A DNA stretch of 64,000 bases from Lucifuga dentata (Eukaryota > Chordata > Actinopteri > Ophidiiformes > Bythitidae), in assembly GCA_014773175.1 (NCBI GenBank), contig VXCM01003266.1, forward strand, positions 62,001-126,000, given 5' to 3'. Of the stretch, positions 37,901-51,893 are shown in pieces. Each line of letters starts with the position of its first letter. Position 1 is the stretch's first letter. The translations under genes and the position numbers were made by a program. The notes beneath the pieces are model-generated. The model had not been told where the DNA came from. It did no database searches and saw only the letters and a list, made by a program, of their open reading frames with translations.

Positions 37901-40900
37901 AACCAAGGACACTCAAAACACCTTGAAGCTATTTCACAACCGTAAGTGTGTTTGTGTAATTGTCAGTGTGTCTGCAGTGGTGGACATGAATGCATGCAAT
38001 AATATTTATAAACTGGTGCAGCCATACCAGTAATCTTGTCTAGTTCAGCCAGTGTCTCCTGGTGGGAGCTGATGATTCCTCCATATCGTGTCATCACCTC
38101 TTTCCTTAAGTTGTCCCAGTGAGGGGAGAGCTCACCCAGCTCCCTCAGCTCCTGCACCCTACAGACAAACACAAATCTATCAGGACCTGCATGCTGTTTC
38201 TGCATTGGCACAGTGCTTTATCTATAATCAATAACTTAAAGGCACAATCTGTGATCCAAACATAAACAAAAGGGTTATCCACATATTAAAAATCAAAACA
38301 AAGGATCGGAACCTGTTATCATTTTCACTCTGATAGAACGTTCTTACGTATAAAGCACAGACTAACACTAGAAATATATTTGTAAACAAAAACTGACCAA
38401 TATTTTCTATTATGATCCATTGATATGGAAATCTTTTAGAGTTCTTTAATTATATATGTGAATTTAGTTCAAAAATACATGATCAGAAATTAAGTACTGG
38501 AAAATCTTTACTTTCAGCTAGTCATAACATAGTCAAATTTAAGGTGGAAAAGTTGCAAAACATTTCATCTATGTTGAGTCATGTCCACAGTAAAATTTTT
38601 GAAAGTGTTAAGATAGGGTTTCAACAGCTCTCTGAATGGATTACATACAACATGTACATATCGATACACATACACATACACGTGTATACACTGAGTTCTG
38701 AAGCAACTAGCCTGAGCCATAATAGGAATACATGCATTTCTGAACTTCAGGCTAATAGCTAGCATTGACTGGTGGCAATTTATCCACTCTGACCCATCAA
38801 ATTCCTCCCTTCACCAGACTTCTCCCGATGCTTATCCAGCCTGGTGTCACTGGAGCGATTAGTGGTCAGTTTTTATTCTCTGCAGCCTTAGACAAGTGAT
38901 GGCCAGGCCAAAATCATCTGAGCTCCTTCTTCAGGAAATTACAGTGGCAGTACTGTGTGTGTGTGTGTGTGTGTATGTGTGTGTGTGTGGTGGGGGTGCT
39001 GCTGATATCCTGAGGCTCTATCAGAGGTTCATCATTTGCATGTGAAAGGCAACATCAAATGTACTGATATTCTGAAACCAGCCCTGCAGCAGCTTCCTTT
39101 GAAAAGTAAATTGCAGTAATATTATAAAAATTAGGCATTAAATATAGCATTCACGATAACAAATACGCATTCATATGTATTGCTTTCATGATAATGAGCC
39201 CAATTTTCAGTGATTAGACCTCATACATTTTGTATACGTCTTAGACTGAAAGGCTGCAAGCATAAATGCCAGTTATCTAGACTTGTTAATGCCAAGCTTA
39301 CTTGTTGGAAGCATCATTTGATATTGAGCTGCAACAACAAGGCATTAAGCATCAACTGCCTCTGATTATTTTATGGTGATCTCTGGGTGGGTTCTGGGTA
39401 AATAAATTATTTTGTGATTGCTTTGAGGTATTTTAATACCTAGTCCAGATATGTATAGAGAAATTATGGAAGACAGAGATCACATTTGACAAGAATCCAG
39501 GATCTACGTATGACAAGTATATGATGTTTTTTTTCTTTTTATTCTGTCTGCTTTATTATATATCCTATGTTTGAGTCAGTGTCTTGTGTTTTTATGTTTG
39601 TTTGCACCATAGAGTGGCAGTCTAATTTTGTTGTATGTAATACAATGACAATAAAGGCAATTCTATTCTATTCTATGTTGAAAGCACACAGCACATATAC
39701 GGCACATATTTACAATGGCATGACTAGGTGCAGTGTCAAGTCCAGAAATAGCAACATTCACACATGAAACATTCATCTTTCTAGTCACACACAAACCTGC
39801 AGCTGGAAACAACCTTTAGGCAGAGTGGCACCACATGCTGGGTGACTTTACCAAGATGCTCTGTAGGTGGTTATAAGCAAGTAAGTTATGCTTATGGCAC
39901 AGTGAGACAGACAGCAAGCATTCTCATAAAGTAAGTGCATCCCAGAGTACCATGAGCGATACAAGCTTACCACAGGCAGACCTACAGGCTTACCTTGTTT
40001 GGAGAGAGCATCATTTACAGACTCTTAATTATGCAGAAATTTAAACACAGACCAAAGATAAATACACATGTTTATTCAGAATGTGTTGTGTGCAAAAACC
40101 AGACAAAAACTCCTATTTTTAAAATGAAAAAAAAAAATCAAATTAAGTCTTAATATCTTAACCTGAGTTCAGAAGAGAGAAAAACAAGCTGCCCAGATGA
40201 AAAAATATCTGAGCTTGTTTTCATTGATGCATGCTAATGTGAGCCAGAGACTGAACAAGATCATGATATCCTGGATCTAGTGGTGTCAAGATGACAGTGC
40301 TGAAATAGATTTCACAGCTAGTGAGGTCTGAGTAAGGACCACTCCACATTTCTCCCTGGTTTCAATCAAATATACTGTATTGTTTCCACCATACCCACTT
40401 AAAGTGGTTAAAGTGGCTGGTAATACCACAAATGGGCCATTTTAAGCAATCATGTTCTCTGATTTTCTGGGTTATATAGCACATCATACATAGTACTAGA
40501 TAGCTGCAATGCTCTTTAACAGATTGCAACCATTTGTCACAATCTGCACCTGCTGTTTCTGTGTCAACCACTGTTATTTGTGCACCAGAGTTCAAACCAC
40601 AGCAATGTCCTAGAGATCTGTTATTTTGTGTTGGAAAGTCTGGAGAGGGGGTCAGGGTGTATGATCCCACCATAAAGAGTTAAGCATATGCACTTAGCAA
40701 ATAAGGCAGAGTGGGATAAAAGGGTATAGTATCACCTCCTTAATCAGCCAGCTATTGTCTGAAAAGGGTAAAGGTGTGATTGAGAAAAGGCACAAGTCTG
40801 TATGTATAGCCTGATTAAGTATATGCATGTGGGAGTGAAAATTTTATCTCTGTCAATCAGGGCTTTTGGTATTATATTCAACAGCTATACAGACATTTAA

Positions 40901-43900
40901 ACACACAAAAGGCAATTTATTCCATTATTTATACAAGCATTTTTGCTTCATTGTTAAGTATCCTTGTGAATGCATAGTATACAATAAAACCAAATTATTT
41001 TTGCAGTGTTACATGACTTAATGAGATATGATTGCAGAAGACAGCCTTATAATACGCTGTACATTTAGGTAAGTGTAATATTCCCATGGTTTTAAAAACA
41101 GTCACCGAAAAAAAGTAAAAGTAATTAGAATAATGCATTTGATTATGTTGCTGACTGTACTTTCTAAACAGCTATCTACCATTTCCACCTGAGAAGAGTT
41201 TCTATGTGTGTAAAAATAGATCAAAAATAAGAAGTCTTATAAATGGTTGGACAGAAGTCAAAATTCTAATAAAGAAAGAGGAGATGGAGATGGGGATGAA
41301 ATGATACGTCTATATTTCATCTTTAGACTTTATACAGTATTTCAAACAATTTTATCATTGACTGTGACTGAAATATGACATATTAGCCACATTAAGACAA
41401 TACAGAAAATAGACCAATGAGAGACAGAAAGCAGGGTACAGGGATGTGTTCCCAAAGAGCAAAGATCTGTCATATGGGCAGCTTTATTTCATGGTATGTT
41501 ATAGTGCCTGTTCAATTTAATCACAGAGGGCTATGTGTGCAGGTCAATAAAACCTGCGTGAGCGGACTGGAAAGCAAACCATTTTGTTTACAATACATGA
41601 ACAAAGATCCATCCAACAAGCACAGTCAACACTGACGACTGGAATCATGCCAGAATATCAACGATATGATCATGAAACACAACCATAAAACTTGTTTAAT
41701 AACAAGAAGAGGACTGGGCGTGTTTTTTTATTTATTTATTTTTTTATTAATGAGAAACCAGACTGCACCTAATGCATCTTATTTAATCAACACCCACACA
41801 CTGACACTTACATGAGCATTCATTATCTCTACAGACATATGCACAAGGAGTTGCAACATCTTAACTTGAGAAATAAAAAAAAAAGAAAAAAGAAAAAAAA
41901 TCAGCCACATCTGTGTTCACAGAGTAAGATCACAACATGGCTTTAGAGTGGACAAACAGAGGGAACATTTGATAGCATGATGAAGTGGTAAAGCAAACTC
42001 AGCTACCCACCATCTCCTTCTCCACTCACACACACACACACACACCACTGCAGCACTGACATATTAAACCATGAAGCCAGCACCAGAGAATTAACTGAGA
42101 AAGACACCATTTTAAAGAGGATTATAGAAGAGGTGCTTAAGCGACCAAGCTGTAGATAAGGTACACATGGTTGTTAATAAACACACGGCACTCCATATGG
42201 TAACCTGTTTTGTGCTTATGCATTGTATTATATAGACAAGACATAATAAAGAGCATAGAATTGCCTTTCAAATTTATTTGTGGTTTAACTGCTTAGCCTT
42301 AACCAGCACAGTATCATCATTATTTTCTACTATTGAAATGTCTTCATTATCATCCTCTTCTTCTCATCATTTTGTACTAGAAGAGTGTGTTTCAAGGTAG
42401 GCTTAGAGGTAATTAGAGGAGACGTGGGAACCATGGTCCGGGAATGTTTGCGCATTAAGAGCAAGGATTTCACAACATCTGTTCGACAGGCAGACTGATA
42501 ACTGCTAACAAAGCTTGCTTTGTCAATCGCTCAATAATGGCTCTGTATTCCTTTGTGTGTGTGTGCGTGTGTATGTTGGAGGGTATAGCTGCAACTGTTG
42601 GTGCATGTCAGTATTCTTGAACTCTGTGAGGTCTTTTATGTGCATTAGGTGATTTCTATGGAAGCAAAATAGGGTCATAAAGGTCTGAATTTAAATCAAC
42701 CCTGAATTTAAAGCCACAAATTCAGATCTCAAAATTCAAGTTGCGTATATTCAAAATGCAATATTCAGGTTGCTCAAATTCAGTTTAAAAAAATTCAGAT
42801 TGAAAAAATTCAGTTTGAAAAAAATTCAGATTGAAAAAATTCAGTTTAAAAAAATTCAGATTGAAAAAATTCAGATCAAAAATAATCAGATAGAAAAAAT
42901 TCAGATCAAACAAATTCAGATTGCAAAATTCAAGTAGAACATCCGGGATACCAAGGATAGACAATCAAATCACGCTGCAATCGATCCTACAGCTAAGAGC
43001 CAGGATGCTGTGGAAAAGAATGAAGAGATGTGCCGTTCTGTGGCTTTATGTTTATCAGTATGCTGTTTGTTTTAACAGGTTATTGAATGGATTTTTGTCA
43101 CTTAACTAGAACATCATTAATATATAAATAAAACATTACACTGTCATCATCAGTACCCATTATTCAGGGTCACAAGCAGGTAAATTCACTTCCTTGTAGT
43201 CAAACATGACAAATAGAAAAACCCTGTCCCATTTTTAATACAATTCAGATAATAGAATTTTAGAATATTGAATTGGTAGTCTGAATAAAGAGCCTTTATT
43301 TAGCGTGAGATGATTAGCCTTACCTGCCTTTTCCCTCCTGATGGGGCAGAGATTTATTACTGAAATATCAGAAGAGGTTGATGCTCCGATTGAGAAGACT
43401 TAAAATACAACCATTCATGCAAAAGTCGACCTATACCTCATCTTTCATATGAACGTTATGGTCCAGCTAGACAGACTTCTCTGTGATATAGTAAATCTAA
43501 AATTATTTTCGACTCAGCACCTGATTTGGTGTCTGCTTATTAGGTCTATATGCAATGGAATGGAAAAACGTTTCTTACAGCATGAGTTTATTATCATAGA
43601 ACAGGTAAGATATTAATAAATACACAAAGATAAACTGTTAATTGCACAGAAATGTTTAATTGTGCTAGACTGACATAGCAGGAACAGAATACAAAAGAAA
43701 AGCTACGTTAATGGAAAACTTTTCCTTCAGTGGTGCTGCAGCGTGTCTGATGCATTTCTGGATGTTTGCGTCGGTGATGCAGGTTCGTGCAGGATGCGCT
43801 GTCCTCCGCAGATCCTCCGTGTTTAAACCGGACCGTTTTTCACCACGGGCTTCTTTTCTCTCTCTCTCTCTCTCAAACACACAAACACACATCAAGTGTC

Positions 43901-46900
43901 ATATTCTAATATTGTTCATTTACATTTGAAACAACACTATGTTAAGTTAAAATATTATTTTGCTTAGTTAATGTGTTGCGTTAATTACGATGAACGATAA
44001 CAAGCTTCTGTTGTTTAATTGCTGATAAACATACAATCTGTAAAAACTTACATAAGCAGCTTGTTATGTCTAATGCTTCTACTGTAGTTCTGTCTAGGTG
44101 TCACTATGAAACTATGCATTCAGGAAAAGATGCAAATACCTGTAGAAAACAGGTAAGAACAAATGTGTTGCTACTGCTTCTTGCTAACAGGAAAACGTTT
44201 TGTGAGTTTGAGTTCTTCCGTGTTTCGCCTTTTCTATTCAGTCATCCACTCAACACAGCTCATTGTAAAAGTTACACAAAATTTACATATCCAATAAAAC
44301 CATGAAACTCAACTTTACCATCAGCTAAATCAGTTTGTAAAGCAAAAAGTGCTGCATTTTACCTGAGACCAACGCTTATCTTACAAAAGGAGTAACAGCA
44401 GCACATCATGGAGACATCAGAGCCGCCGGTAAGAACCGAAGCGCTGCTGATATCACTGCTGCAGCTAGCAGCTAGCGGAGCCTCCGGTCTCCAAAAACAT
44501 TGGAACAGATTTTTAATTCTGCATTATTTTAATCAGTCAACCACGTATTTGAAATTTAAACAGCTAATTTCTCACATAAAAAATCTCAAAACTGAATTTG
44601 GTGACTTTAGTAGTTATAAAACAAAACTTATAACTTACTGTTGTGACCGGCTTCCTCCACCGCCTAAATGCGGTGAACATGGACTTCCTCATCTTCTTCT
44701 ACTTGTGGAATTACGGCAGAACGCAAGCTGATAGGCCAAAAGTACGATCAATTGCAGCGCGATTTGATTGCCTATCCTTGGTATCCCGGATGTTCTACTT
44801 GAATTTTGCAATCTGAATTTTTTTCGATCTGAATTTTTTCAATCTGAATTTTTTTAAACTGAATTTGAGCAACCTGAATATTGCATTTTGAATATATGCA
44901 ACTTGAATTTTGAGATCTGAATTTGTGGCTTTAAATTCAGTGTTGATTTAAATTCAGATCTTTATGACCCTATTTTGCTTCCATAGATTTCAAACTACCA
45001 CTACTCACTCTGGATCTTTTTTTTTTTTTCTTTTTTGTGCGTCTGTATTTCATGTATTGAAAGGAGCATAAAGAAACCACTCAATCCTGAGTGCACATAT
45101 ATAAATGCATATATACGTATATATTTGTATTTGTATGTTATGTATGAGAAGGAGTTAATATTATATATTCTGTACACAATATTAAGTATTTAAAATGATT
45201 TATTCACAACTGAATACATTATAAATCCTGCACTGGTCCGATTCACCCCCCCCCCCNACTCCCCCACCCCCGGTAATTGGATATTCCAGGTCCCACTTCA
45301 ACAATTCATAAGAGGATCTGTGTATGCGTGTGTGTGTTTCGTAGAAACAATGTTTGTTGTTAGGCATAGAAGCCTCTTTTGAAGTGTTAAGCAGACCTGA
45401 ATAATTTAGTCTTCTCCAAATATAGGCCTAACTTAAATAAATAATCATTTACATCAGTGAACTAGATCATTAAATGTTGTCTAGAAGCTCCATGCCTGTT
45501 CTACACATTATTAGGCATCACCTTGCTAATTTAAATTTTACTTTGAACTTTATACTGTACTTTGATGGAAGGCTAGTTGACAACAGCACCTGCACAAACA
45601 GGAAACAAACAGCTGGAATCAGCCAGGGGATTCCAGCTGATGCAATGTGAAAGCAGGCAATGTCATTCACAGCATCAACATTATGATTCTACAGTGGCTT
45701 ACCTGCTCATATCCTCCTGAATATACAGTGAGAGAAGCTGTTTAGGGATGCTGAAAGACAAAGTGCACTCCTCCATTTGCTCCCGTACAAGCATCCACTT
45801 GCTGTCCACCGTCTGAAACCTGTACACCTTGCATACTGGGTTCTTGAACACTGAGAGAAAGGAAAAAAGAGGGATGAGTGAGACAGAGCAGAAAAGCAGA
45901 ATGAACTAATCTGACACAGCAGGGAAGACATCATCTTCTCACTGAAGATCACACAGGTTAAAAAAAAGCATCTAAATAGCTGGCAAACTCAAGGATGCCA
46001 CTGTCAAAGTCTTCACATGAGGTATGAAGCACAAATGAAATTCTGTAATCAATAATTGTGTCTGCCATAGATAAGGGGTTTCTCATCTTCCAAGCAGGCC
46101 TTCTTTTTCTCTTTCAACTCCACTAGCAGCCCAGCAGATTGTTAAATACAGAGACCTTGTCCTGTTAATCTATGACATATTATTGCCTGAATTTCCATTT
46201 TAATTGCTTGTTTATTGCACAACAGTGGGGCAAAGACAGCTAAGTCATTTTGAAACTTTGCGTGGTAACTGCTGCATCCAACACTCCTATTAAAACCTAT
46301 TCAAATTCAGCCCCATCTTCTTCATTTTTACAGAGTGGTTAATAGCAGCAATCCAGTGCTGGAAAGGAAAAAAAAAAGCTCTAATGCTCTTATCGGCATG
46401 CTGGCAGCATGCAGACAAGTAAGCTGTGTGCCTTCAACACTGTTTACTAGTCCTTTTCGTTTCCAGTGCTGCAGCTAAGAAGGAAGTCACTCAATAAGTT
46501 GGAGCTGTAGCACCCTGGGTGAAATGGTGACAATCTCGCTGTAGGCAGTCAAACATACATGCCACCAATAAAATGATTTTGCTTCAATTCAAAAGTGGGA
46601 GCCAAGCACTTTTTCATATCTTTTCTAAGAGGAAGTACAGAAATCTCCCTGCACAAAATCCTTCATCTCTCAACCCTCTACAGTACAGAGCATCCTACTT
46701 AACTCAGAATGTCCTTTGTATGCAGCTCTGATTGTCCAAGTCATTAATCCTAGTCATACCGAGTTATTTTACAAAAGTCACCAGAGTGTTAAAGTTTAGT
46801 GCTGTCCATTAAAACAGATTCAAGAAGGTGTACTAGAGCGCATTTACACTGGTCAGAAATGCATACAGGATGCACTGTCGTGAAACGTCCTGGCTAGTTG

Positions 46901-48281
46901 GCTTCAATAACTGTGCTTCTGTCAAACTGTCTGGTGAATTTCAGGTTAACTTTTGAAATCTCGAAAAAACAAAATGCAAAATACATGCATCACCTTTAGC
47001 AGAGTTGAAGAGAGTTATCTAGCTCATGAAATGTCAATAATATTTTAACAAGTGTCTATTTGAAACTTGATTTACATTTTGCAGCTTGTTATTATTATTT
47101 AGCATCAGATAACTGGTACGACATTTCTGAGAGTTTCTGAAGACCCAAAGGTGCTTGTATAACTGTTTTTGGGCTGAAAATCAAACTGCAAGTCTTTAAC
47201 TTAAATACATGTTTCTACAACTGTTTATTGCGTCATTTTATGTATTTCAGTGTTCTGCATTAAAACCTAAATGTTTCAACGACATTTTCTGTTTTCTTAT
47301 TTATGCAGTTTGTTACATGATAATGAGCACATATAAATCTAGAAGCATCTTTAAAGCAGTCACCCCTGTAGTGAGATGTGCAAGTTAAGAATAGGCTCTG
47401 AATGATCTACGAAAGGATTTATAATTGCATCTCTATTAAATGAGATATTTGTACTTTGTTGTCATGGGGATTAGAGAAGGATGACAAAAATAAAAGAAGA
47501 GCAGAAGACAAATGGAGAGGTCAGAGTGAAGGTACAATCTTGTTTGGAGAACCACAGTTGCTGTTCCATTTCCACCAAAGAAGCAGATTAACCCCATAAC
47601 TCCCCCCACAGTACTCATCTGACCACCAATCAGAGCCCTCTGTCTCATTTGCTGACACCTCTTAAGAAAATGACTTGCGCAGAACATGCTGTGAGTGGGC
47701 TCCCCTCACTCCCCTCTCACTGCATGCTCATTTGAAAGGTAATAAAAGTGGAAGACTAAATTGCATTACTCAGTCTTGGTGGGTCTGCAGGGAGGGTATT
47801 GTTTTGACGGGCTGCAGATGTGCACCTGCAAACATGGCTGCAGTTCACTAGCTAATCACAGACAAAACAGTAAGTGGCGATGACACTATGACAACAGGCA
47901 GGGGATGCTGGGGTTTAGGGAGGTGGTGGGAAGTGGAAAAAATTAGAAAATACAGTGGATGTGTGAAAGAAATGAATGCACCAGGTGAAACAAGGAAAAG
48001 TCAGAAACTAGTTTCTCCATGTATCCTCTGAGCAAGGACTGTGAAGTCTCACATGGCAGGAGCTGTGACCTTTTCAAGTTGATTCCTTTTCTGTCTGCAT
48101 GTCTTTCCTTTTCCTCCTACACTTTCCTCTTTCTCTAACAGTAAGAGCAAGTAAGGAGTGTGCTTCCTTTCTGTGTTGCAACTGAATTATTGTAATATAG
48201 CTACCTTGGTGTCTTCCACTTGTCTACAAGACTTGTCTAGTCCACACAGAAAAAATAGGCTTATCTCAGTATCTGATACAC

Positions 48282-48327
<46 letters not shown>

Positions 48328-51300
48328 GGCTAAAAACCCAAAGCTTCCATTTAATCTAAGCAGGAAAGACTAAATTCTTTAATCAAATAGGACACCCCAG
48401 AGAGACTTCAAATCTCATTAACGCAAAGGTTATTCAAGGGCAGAGTGATGATAATTAAATGCATATAAACATTAAGGGACTTTTTGATGAGGGAAAATGT
48501 TAAAGGAAACACAATAATGCCTTACAAAAGAGCTTTGATGTTTCCATCAAGCCTTCTTTTGCAGTCTCACTACTTGGTGGATTTTCCATGTTTTTGCAGA
48601 AACAACTTTGCAGAAACAACTTTTTCTGCAGGACAAAAAGTTGGGGGAGGGTTTGGAGAAAATGCTTTTCTTTTCTAAATTGCTGTGTTAGTTATCATTG
48701 AATGGTCAAATTACAGGTGTAGAGGATCTGAATCATACCTGGCCCTGTGAGTGGGCTATTTTCTCTGTCGATGCAGGCATGGGTAGCAGACTCGCAAACC
48801 AAGGGACACTGGAAAGCAAGAGCAGAAAGAGAGAAACAGAGAAAGGGGTCTAGTATTACTGGCATCAAAAGCTTATTTTAAGACAATTAAAGTGACGGTT
48901 CAGTGTTTTTGTGAGAAGCAGTGTGACTTGATCTTTACTATTACTTACTGCATGTACAACTCATATGTACAATATACAGTACAACTGAAATGACATGCCG
49001 GTACAATCTGATGACAATATTTAATTAGTACTTATCACAGCCATTGCAGGTTAGCAGCTTTGTTATTTAGAAGTAATGTGATACGAAGCATCAAGATTTT
49101 AAGCCAATAGATTTTCTAAATGGGAAGATGAAAGAACCATTACAACTTCATTTTCAGAAGACCCGTAGTTTGTTCGCTTTGTTCCAAATCACAGACTAAT
49201 TGTTGTAATGTTGGATTTACCCTTGGTTCATTTTGGTTTCATGCAGAAAAAAATTCCAGAATACTCCCTCTGCTCATTGATCAGAAATGTCTGACTGCAG
49301 AACTGGGATATGTTCTTAGTTGTAGTTATTATTCAGGCCATATACCAAGCAAAAATATGCCACAGAATGCTGAATTTGAGTTCAAGAAATCATTTGATTT
49401 ACTAGGGATAATCAAAGATGTAGTTTTCTTGAAGGACAACACTGGCAATTTTGCATGTTTAAGCCCAATAAATACTAACAACAAAAATGTTATGTTACTG
49501 ACTGCCAATTTCAAAAAACATAAATCTGTATTTTATTTTTTCTGTTATTTTGCCAAATTCCCTAATCTTGCAAAATCAAATGTTCACGTGATACATCCGC
49601 CTTAAAATTCAAGGTTTCACCTGCTAACATTTATGCGCAATTGTAGACCTCTTTAATTTCTCAGTAAAAGCCGTGTTCCCTTGGGATTATACTGTATTCC
49701 CTGATAGAGCCAAAGACAGTTCTCTTCCATGCAGCTCCATGTTGGATTGGTTAAAGTTACTTTGACAGAAAACTTAATAGATGTCATGTTCGCTGTGATG
49801 GATTACTTCTCTCAGTCATGTTTCACGTCTCTATAAGTTGATTTTAATTGCGCACTGGAATGAACCAAAACCAGTGGCAATCTGGAAGGCAGGAAAAAAA
49901 TTCTAAAATTAACTGCTCCAGTAGTATATTTTGGGAAATTATTGTCAGTAACAGTATACTGTAATGTGTATGCAGGTTGTATATATTGGGCTCAAATGTG
50001 CCAAGTTGCTGATATTGTCAGATCAGTTAATCTTACAGCTTACTTACTTACTTACTTACTGACATCTTACAGCTGGTTCAGAATTAGTTTGGACCAAGCC
50101 AAAATCTGTACTGTATGGGGAAATGATGCCCTGTCTGATTAAACCATGTGGGCAAAAAAAAAAACCAAAAAAAAAAAAAAAAAAAAAAAAAAAACCCTTA
50201 AAGTCAAAATATACAAATGAGTCAGCTGTACTGTATAAATTAATATTTTATTGCCTTTATTTTATTGCATTTAGGTTTACATTCTTTGCATTAGGTTTCA
50301 TCAATAGTGTAACATTTGATTTCAAAGACATGCCCCAAGGGATTGACATACACAGATGTGCGTGTAAAAATCCATCTATATGCACAATGAAAACACGATA
50401 TTAGGAAGAGAAAATCTATGTTGAATCACATGGTGAACAAATGCATGCTGTTGCACAGGTGCCTAAACTGCAATCAGTAATGCCACAGCAGGTGTTTTTT
50501 TGTCAGCTGTCAAAGGCAAAACACCTGCTGTGGCATCACATACAGCGCTGATTGGGTTGTTTGTTGGTAATTTTATTTCCTTCACTCCCATCAACACACC
50601 ACATGGCCATCACCTACTCTGACAGCAAATATCAAATCACTATGCAGTGACACAGGCTACTTGTACATACTAACAACAGGTCAACAAACCAGATAAGATG
50701 ATAAGACAACAAACACTTTCACGGTAATGGCTTTGTGTGCCTGCTGTGCTCTTTTATTTCCTAAAAGCATTTTGTTTTTGCAATCACAAATGGTATAAAA
50801 TGTTTACACACTGGCTACCAAGCCTTAGGGCCATACTGTGCTATCTTGATGTTTTCAGGTTTTAAACAAACATTTGAAACTACAACCTGATATTTTATTG
50901 CGATGTACTGACACCAGTAAAGCATAAATCCAACCACAGGAACACCATGATGTCTCCACCAGGCCTTTGATACAGATAACCTTCCATACCCCTGGATGCA
51001 CTCGATCTAGGACTCACCAAAGCAATAATGACAACTAAAAATCTTTCTCACTCTGTCTCTATCAGCTTTGAGCTGTTCGATAAACTTTTTAACACAGCTG
51101 GACAGTCACACCTGTCCCCAGAAAAGGGCTTTAATGACTGCTAGGAACAATCTGTAACCTTTCCTAGGTCAGACACTGATCCAAACCACACATTCCAGCA
51201 ACACCCATGTACAGACACAGTCACATGTTTCCATTGAACAGAATAGACAATGATGTCTGGAAATTTAAGTGCGTTTAAAATTAAGGTGCCATGAGAAGTA

Positions 51301-51676
51301 ATGAAAATGAAACAAGGGCCAGCTGTGAAAGGGTCCATTGTAATTGTCTGCATTGGACAGCATGTGTTCAATGGGTCTTTGATGACTAAAATATGTAAAG
51401 AGATCAGATCAAAGGTGAGAGAAGTCCCTTTCTTGTTTCTGATGACTGTTTTTGTGGGGTCAATGGGATATTCATGAGATGCAGCCAGCCAAGTAATGAC
51501 AAAAAATGATCAAAAAGTGCCTCAGTTCCTCACATGCATGCATATACACAAACACACACATCCAGGAAGCTTCAAGATAGAAGATGAACCCTCCCTAATG
51601 TTTGACTTCCCTTCCGTTCCCTTCAGCTTTCTTCCCCTCATCTAAAACAGAAAGATCACACAAAATGTGCTGTAAG

Positions 51677-51723
<47 letters not shown>

Positions 51724-51843
51724 AACAACACATTCATCAAGGTGAAATGGGCAGCTTGTCAGTGACACTCTGGAGCCTGGCAGGGAAGCTCCCTGCACCA
51801 GCAACAGGGGCGGGCAGAACTGAAAGCCAGCCAGCCATGTAGN

Positions 51844-51893
<50 letters not shown>

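Larger units (their letters stand above)
30149..38027 (-). other. inpp4b intron (7.9 kb)
   Basis: Noncoding. It holds (TC)n at 31903-31940, a fish retrotransposon-like 3' tail at about 32090-32340 and a TTAA-flanked transposon at 34420-34887. The remainder is AT-rich with no recognised coding sequence. Confidence 0.75.
42657..44985. mobile_element. 2.3-kb nonautonomous DNA transposon with long terminal inverted repeats
   Basis: Terminal inverted repeats span 42657-42990 (334 bp) and 44742-44985 (244 bp), starting TATGGAAGCAAAATAGGGTC on each strand. The element is flanked by the 6-bp direct repeat GATTTC (42651-42656 and 44986-44991), a target-site duplication. Each TIR carries a tandem array of 15-bp units of the ATTCAGATTGAAAAA kind: about ten on the left and four on the right, which accounts for the 90-bp length difference. 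The 1.75-kb interior has no long open frame and no recognised transposase, so it is probably nonautonomous. The 6-bp duplication and TAT termini would suit the IS3EU group, but that is only a suggestion. Confidence 0.85.
38159..45702 (-). other. inpp4b intron (7.5 kb)
   Basis: Noncoding. It contains (GT)n at 38954-38989, a retrotransposon tail at about 39540-39680, the 2.3-kb long-TIR element at 42657-44985, a poly-C run with one N (45257) and an 11-bp hairpin at 45610-45639. Confidence 0.75.

Noticed and set aside
42776..42930. CRISPR-like or satellite array
   Set aside because: The 15-bp units have no spacers, lie inside a transposon TIR and recur in inverted orientation at the other end.
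51595..51891. Cys-Val-rich frame on the minus strand
   Set aside because: Translation of (CA)n microsatellites. The same applies to His-Thr or Cys-Val frames near 3140, 8640, 57450 and 62920.
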